NCBI GenBank assembly: GCA_019648995.1
Contig: BLXT01003251.1
Coordinates: 304,219 to 340,373, forward strand
Reading direction: 5' to 3'
Length of the DNA stretch: 36,155 nucleotides
Source of the DNA: Plakobranchus ocellatus
Lineage: Eukaryota; Mollusca; Gastropoda; Plakobranchidae
The position numbers and the translations under genes were made by a program. The notes under the pieces were generated by a model. It saw only the letters and a list, made by a program, of their open reading frames with translations. It was not told the DNA's origin and made no database searches. Position 1 is the first letter of the stretch; each line of letters begins with the position of its first letter. Shown in pieces: positions 32,101-36,155 of the stretch.

Positions 32101-35100
32101 ACATTCAATGAGAATGAAACTATAGCCAAGTATGAAATCATGGACGGCGCCCCTGTCAGGGGTAAGTGAATAGTTTAGACTGTCACTATACTAGTGTTAA
32201 TAAGTGTCTCCACAGTGATACAAGTCGTAACTGTCTCCAAATCTTTACCTGCTCAAATTGAATTGGTTTTTCTTTCAAGATATGGTAAAAACTCACTCAA
32301 GCTTTTGGTGTGTAATGGTCTGGATGATGATCTTCCAACCACTGCTGATGTCAGTAATATACGGCTGAAGTAGGACAAAATTACTGAAGTATTGAAATGA
32401 CTTGGGGGAAAATACTGGAATCCTGTTTTGAAAATTTAATCTGTGTCAATCTCAGATAATGACCACTGCTCTTTAAATTGGTAGTGCGTTTTTGTGAAAC
32501 AATTTAATATCCTAAGCCTTTTTGAGCATCACAGTATGCTAATGTACAGACAGATGCTGAAAAAATAGAAGAAGGATGCTTGTGATTGTTTTTCTTACAG
32601 GGTCATTTGTTTTCATCAAAGCCAGCGAGTCTTTGTCTGTGTTAGTATACGTAGTCACTTCTTCTGAAATGCTATCTAAAATACTGAAATGAGAACCCAA
32701 AAGTACATTCTTCAAGTCGGCAGTTCTACATAGAAAGGTACTTAGATTATCATATTTAGAGCAATCAGTACCTGAGCCTTACAAGGGCTGAAAGACCTAA
32801 CATCAACTTGTTGTAAGTGAGCTATATGCCCAAAACCAATCATAGAAAGCATGGATCAAATTAGTCTGTAAGAGAATAATGAGATATTTTGAAAATGGCC
32901 TGACTAATGCTCATGATGAAAACTGAAAGTGGATTATATCAATGATTAAATCATGAGCAGCTCAGGGGAGAATGACTGTACAGCAAGTTGTGCAGGGCAA
33001 AAGAAGATGGAGAAATAAAACAGACAGATGTAAATAAGCATTTGTCAGAGAACCGAGGTGCAATTCACATTTTGGATTTTGGACATATTAAGTTTTGAGC
33101 ATGATATAAGCTTATAATTCTTGCTTGTGGGGGGGAAGAAATGTTATTTCCTTTGTATACATCTGCCAGTGAGTATGTTATTCAAGTTTGGAGATTATAT
33201 TTTTTATTACCTTCTTAGTTGATGCAAATTGTGAAAATGTTCTAGAACAAAGACCTTGTGCCTGACTTACACTGATTGCCTCACATTTAGGATACAATGA
33301 GAAAGCAGGTGCTCGAGAGGAGAGGATGGCAAAAAGACAGATGTATGACTGAAGCTAGCATTTGGATACTATGCCCTGTAAATGAAAGACAGATGGGAAT
33401 CATGATGAATTTATCATAAATTTACACTTTTTTTTTTTTTAAAATAATAAATGTAACATCATTCAATTCATCATTTCTTCCTTTCTCTTGTGCAGGTGAG
33501 TCTATTCCCATACGGCTGTTCCTTAGTGGCTATGAGCTGACCCCAACCATGAAAGACATCAACAAGAAATTCTCGGTCAGATACTATCTCAATTTGGTGC
33601 TGGTGGATGAGGAGGAGAGGAGGTACTTCAAGCAACAGGTATGTATCAGTCAGGTACTATTAGATATTATTTCATTTTGACGCTGGTGGATGAGGAGAAG
33701 AGGGGTACTTCAAGCAAAAGGTATGTATCAGTCAGGTACTATTAGATACTATCTCATTTTGACGCTGGTGGATGAGGAGAAGAGGGGGTACTTCAAAAAA
33801 CAGGTATGTATTAGGTACTATTAGGTACTATCTCAATTTATAGCTGGTGGATGAAGAGGAGAGGGGTTACTTCAAGCAACAGGTATTTATTAGATAGTAA
33901 AACATTGTGAAAAAATAGATATCATTACATGTTGATTTTCACCAAGTCCAAATTTGCTACTGCTCGATGTTTTTAAAAAATTTGATACAATAGACATTCC
34001 AAAGGTCAAAGGTTGCTGTAAATTGTGTGCGCCTTCAGATTTTTTTTGGGACAATGTATAAACCTGATCTTCAATTTGCTGATGCAATACCCCTCAAAAT
34101 TATGGATGAAGAAAAAAGTTGATATTAATGTATTACAACCTAAAACAAAACCCGAAAGTGTTAGCATGTCCCACATGAGAAACAATATTATTCTTTATTA
34201 AAGTATTTGTGCAAGTAGAGTTAAGGTCTACATCATTGTGTAAGCCTATTATTATGTAGGTGTGCCAGTGCTACCAAATTCTCCTTAAACGTCTGCCTAC
34301 TTAACTGTCAGCACTTTGCTTACTCAAAGGAACTATAAATTTGATATGACATGCATTCACCTTGCTGAAGTAGCATTTTTTTTGCAGGTGCCAACTTTAC
34401 AAATCATATTCCACAAAATTTTGTCATCTTTATGAAAATCTTGACTTTTCTTAAAATCTAAATCTTTAGTGTTAATTCTGGCATTCAAGTGTGAAACATT
34501 TTAATGTTGGTTATTTTTTTTTTAGCTATGATGATAAAAAGAAAGGATTTTCTTTTTGCTCATTCTTTTCCGTTTGTTTTCTCTATACATGCTTATCCTT
34601 TTTTCTCCTTTCATGCTGTTCTGTATCATTTTTCTTCACATATCTCTGTCTGCAGGGTTTGTCGCTCTATCTATCATTCTATTATTGAAACCATTTGTTG
34701 CTGTTTTAAAGTTTCCAGAAACATTTCTTTTTGCAGCTTTTTTAGATCTACAGGCATCATATTTTTTTGTTGTGAAAATATAGTCCAATCCTTTTAAACC
34801 AAAATTTATGGGACCATAGATTTTACTTTGGTTCGAGCAGATCTAAAGTCTCAATGGATATAAAAGAAAAATTCTAGAGCAGTCTGGCAGGAAAAATCTA
34901 TTTAGTTTAGTCAGAGATTTTGCTTTAATCATTTTCAGCATAGAGGTATTGGTCTGTAAGTGGAAGGCTTTTGGACTAGTGAAAAACTAGATTTTTTTCT
35001 TTTTTAGCACATGGAAAATGTGCACAATTCTTCTTCTTAGATATCTAGGTATTCTTATTTTCAAACAATCATACTTATAGATGGTTATTGAAATTGTTGG

Positions 35101-36006
35101 AAATATCAACATTGTAAATGATCTCAGGTTTATTTGACTGATTGGAAAAAAAAAAGATTGTTATGACTAGCTCATCACATGGGGCAATTGTTTTGAACTT
35201 TTGAAAAATTGTTCCCTACTTTCCTGTTATTGCATAAATGATTTGTTTTTTGCAGACTAAGTAGTTGCCTCATTGGTATCAAGTGCACAGCCATCAGCTG
35301 CCCCATTAGTTATGAAGGGAATGTAGATTGCTTTGATAGCTTTTTTTCTCTAAAAGTCTAGATTATAGTTAGTGGTATTATGTTGTTAGGGTTGTGTTTT
35401 GGAGGTAAGGGCAAAAATGGGATTTGAGATGGTATGGATCAGTGCAAACAACTTGTTTGACTTTGTTAAAATTTGGCATAGTTTACAATAGTGTATATTA
35501 GATAGCAACAGAGAAATGAGGGTGCAAAGCTAAATTGTACTAAATGGTTGGAATGTATCTTCATCCCTCCAGACTTTTTATAGCTTTAGTCACACATAGT
35601 TGAGATCTTTCTCTGCTTTTTATCTTATACACAATAGTATCCTTAAACTCATATTAAACTTAGATTTTTATTTGTTGAGAAAGCCTTTTCCAGGAAAAAT
35701 GACACACTTTAACCTTTGATGGGATTCAACCTTTGGAATCTGCACATGCTTTTTTTTTTTGCAATAAACCCTACCCTGCTTTACAGCATATAAGTATCTA
35801 TACATATTCACAAATTCCAGGAAATAACCATATTCCGGCGTGCTGATAAAGTGCGCAAGAACTACCAGGCTGCTCTATCCCATCATAACCCTTCCCTGTT
35901 GTCAGACGGGGGCGGATCAGGCAAGTCCCAATACCAGAATACAGAGGAAGCTGACACAAAGGAGAAAGAGGATGATGAGGTGAACAACGAGGAAGATGCC
36001 AAATAA
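20140..36006 (+). CDS. VPS26: VPS26 retromer subunit, whole coding span
   Basis: Exons 20140-20142 (ATG), 23586-23729, 24088-24163, 24927-25083, 25672-25836, one of 26527-26633 or 28307-28413, 32093-32161, 33496-33638 and 35821-36006 join in frame to 349 residues, slightly longer than human VPS26A/B. VPS26 is the arrestin-fold subunit of the retromer, on the cytosolic face of endosomes, where it binds VPS35 and helps recruit SNX3 or SNX27 cargo adaptors. Hallmarks are SFFGFGQSAEISIALDG at the start, [55 protein letters not shown] and KKFSVRYYLNLVLVDEEERR. All junctions are GT-AG with matching phases. The tail after residue 288 is divergent and acidic. The start exon is the least certain part; the rest is secure. 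Confidence 0.94.
20143..23585 (+). other. VPS26 intron 1 (if exon 1 is correct), no further gene seen
   Basis: A 3.4-kb AT-rich intron. It contains a long T/G run near 23155-23190 and scattered A/T runs. Small open frames are not supported by any recognisable homology. Confidence 0.4.
23586..23729 (+). CDS. VPS26: VPS26 coding exon 2 (N-terminal arrestin domain)
   Basis: Follows TTTTTTCCAG and ends AAT|GTAAGT. It gives 48 residues, SFFGFGQSAEISIALDGQEN through YYLYFDGETVSGN, closely matching fly and human VPS26 residues 2-50. Confidence 0.95.
24088..24163 (+). CDS. VPS26: VPS26 coding exon 3
   Basis: Follows TTTCTTCAG and ends ATTG|GTAAGT. It encodes [20 protein letters not shown] then FIGQI. 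[8 protein letters not shown] is an invariant family block. Confidence 0.95.
24353..24380. repeat. (CTAT)n microsatellite in VPS26 intron 3
   Basis: About seven perfect CTAT tetramers, followed by one interrupted unit (cccatctatc). It is likely polymorphic. Confidence 0.95.
24927..25083 (+). CDS. VPS26: VPS26 coding exon 4
   Basis: Follows TCGTTTGCAG and ends CG|GTAAGT. It encodes LYYDRGNHHEFTSLVKELVR then PGELTHDANLNFEFSQVEKP and YESYTGANVRL, matching fly and human in order. Confidence 0.95.
25672..25836 (+). CDS. VPS26: VPS26 coding exon 5
   Basis: Follows TTCTTCCCCAG and ends TCCAA|GTAAGA. It encodes YFLRVTIVKRLSDVVKEQDI through [18 protein letters not shown], the most conserved block of the family. 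It leaves two bases (AA), which both versions of exon 6 complete to Lys182. Confidence 0.96.
26056..26170 (+). other. Possible alternative terminal exon or repeat fragment in VPS26 intron 5
   Basis: After a CTGCCACAG acceptor, a relatively GC-rich segment stays open in the frame that exon 5 would supply. It gives FDFKPACNTLALRGPQTWGH then LVEDGLYTTTTEGKPAY and a TAA at 26168-26170. If used, it would truncate VPS26 after its N-terminal half. Its ACAACAACAACA tail also resembles the 3' end of a SINE, and I do not recognise the peptide. Confidence 0.25.
26527..26633 (+). CDS. VPS26: VPS26 exon 6a (mutually exclusive version A)
   Basis: Exactly 107 nt, flanked by a rather weak acceptor (GTGAAG|A) and donor G|GTAGTG. 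It encodes 35 residues: YHLKDVIVGKIYFLLVRIKI then RYMELAIVRRETTGA. This segment lies at the start of the C-terminal arrestin subdomain. It is preceded by exon 5 with a 690-base intron. The weaker splice sites suggest regulated or minor use. It replaces exon 6b and cannot be combined with it without a frameshift. Confidence 0.88.
28307..28413 (+). CDS. VPS26: VPS26 exon 6b (mutually exclusive version B)
   Basis: Exactly 107 nt, after a TCAATTTTCAG acceptor and before G|GTATATT. It encodes YHLKDVIVGKIYFLLVRIKI then KHMELQVIKRETTGT. The KHMEL form matches fly VPS26 and vertebrate VPS26B (KHME) more closely than version A, so this is probably the ancestral or constitutive form. It lies 1,673 bases downstream of exon 6a. 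Confidence 0.94.
28414..32092 (+). other. VPS26 intron 6-7, nothing coding recognised
   Basis: A 3.7-kb intron that is AT-rich with many T runs. I see no exon-like duplicate of 6a/6b, no tRNA and no clear snoRNA. Short open frames here lack splice context and homology. Confidence 0.5.
32093..32161 (+). CDS. VPS26: VPS26 coding exon 7
   Basis: Follows TCACTAACACAG and ends AGGG|GTAAGT. After completing a Gly, it encodes [20 protein letters not shown] then VR, the conserved block before the VPS35-binding region. Confidence 0.94.
33496..33638 (+). CDS. VPS26: VPS26 coding exon 8 (VPS35-contact region)
   Basis: Follows TCTCTTGTGCAG and ends CAACAG|GTATGTA. It encodes ESIPIRLFLSGYELTPTMKD then INKKFSVRYYLNLVLVDEEE and RRYFKQQ. 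The SIPIRLFL segment corresponds to the loop by which human VPS26 contacts VPS35. Confidence 0.95.
33600..33890 (+). repeat. Tandem copies of the 3' end of VPS26 exon 8
   Basis: The end of exon 8 plus its donor (ctggtggatgaggagg onward to acaggtatgtatcagtcagg) is followed by three degenerate copies starting near 33683, 33765 and 33844, giving spacings of 83, 82 and 79 bases. The first two copies keep the GTATGTA donor and the third keeps GTATTTA. Base deletions put the copies out of frame, and read-through from the real exon meets a stop within copy 2. Confidence 0.9.
35821..36006 (+). CDS. VPS26: VPS26 coding exon 9 (divergent acidic tail, stop)
   Basis: Follows ACAAATTCCAG. It begins EITIFRRADKVRKNYQAALS and ends NTEEADTKEKEDDEVNNEED then AK and TAA at 36004-36006. 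The family usually has LWRK where this protein has IFRR. The variable C-terminal tail is expected to be disordered. Confidence 0.93.
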   Translation, partial: EITIFRRADKVRKNYQAALSHHNPSLLSDGGGSGKSQYQNTEEADTKEKEDDEVNNEEDAK

Positions 36007-36085
36007 ATTTTTATTTAGCTAGGTCAAATGTTCTTTCTTTTTTTTAATTTTTTTTTTTTAAGCTGTAGTTTTTGTTTTATTAGTT

Positions 36086-36091
36086 ATTAAA
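36086..36091 (+). terminator. VPS26: Candidate VPS26 poly(A) signal
   Basis: ATTAAA, the common variant signal, 80 bases after the stop and followed by T/GT-rich sequence up to the window edge. A stronger site may lie outside the window. Confidence 0.3.
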
Positions 36092-36155
36092 TTTTTGTTT
36101 TGACTGTTAGGTTTTTTTCGTAGGTTTGATTTGGATTGTCTGATCAGGGTTTTTT

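Noticed and set aside
34491..34797. Three overlapping hydrophobic open frames
   Set aside because: Phe/Ser/Leu-rich translation of T-rich intron DNA inside VPS26, without acceptor, donor or homology.

Overview
This window is animal (metazoan) nuclear DNA: AT-rich, intron-rich, with GT-AG splice sites and many transposon relics. Two genes can be read completely at the protein level: a U1A/U2B''-type spliceosomal RRM protein on the minus strand and the retromer subunit VPS26 on the plus strand. A single SNF-like U1A/U2B'' protein, invertebrate-like VPS26 sequence and the abundance of MITE-like elements suggest an invertebrate. A mollusc or other lophotrochozoan is my guess, but the sequence does not prove the phylum.

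Layout. Positions 1-740 hold the last coding exon, stop and poly(A) signal of an unidentified plus-strand gene with an acidic C-terminus. Positions 740-5800 are gene-poor and contain a pogo/Tc1-like element with TA flanks (2496-3280) and a decayed piggyBac-like transposase fragment (about 4060-4640). Positions 5815-12565 hold the minus-strand snRNP gene: six coding exons, 251 residues, two RRMs, with a 244-base assembly gap in one intron. A good splice donor at 19105/19106 suggests a non-coding first exon near 19.2 kb, so the gene may start with a 6.5-kb intron. That putative intron is packed with repeats: a 702-bp TTAA-flanked element carrying YY1-like and RFX X-box-like motifs (12877-13578), a fold-back/tandem repeat complex (16853-18308) and a 232-bp MITE with 7-bp direct repeats (18490-18721).

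Positions 20140-36006 hold VPS26, with the ATG probably ending exon 1. Coding exons join in frame to a 349-residue protein. The main discovery is a tandemly duplicated exon: 26527-26633 and 28307-28413 are both 107 nt, have the same splice phase, and encode alternative versions of the same 35 residues. Using both or neither breaks the frame, so they must be mutually exclusive. The first 20 residues are identical despite 11 synonymous codon changes, and all seven amino-acid changes lie in the last 15. A second oddity is a run of three degenerate copies of the 3' end of exon 8, two with the same splice-donor sequence, just downstream of that exon.

The two main genes appear to be head to head and may share the 19.2-20.1 kb interval as promoter. 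One gene product works in splicing and the other in endosomal sorting; no pathway link is visible. All gene models rest on reading splice sites and family similarity by eye, without transcript data.
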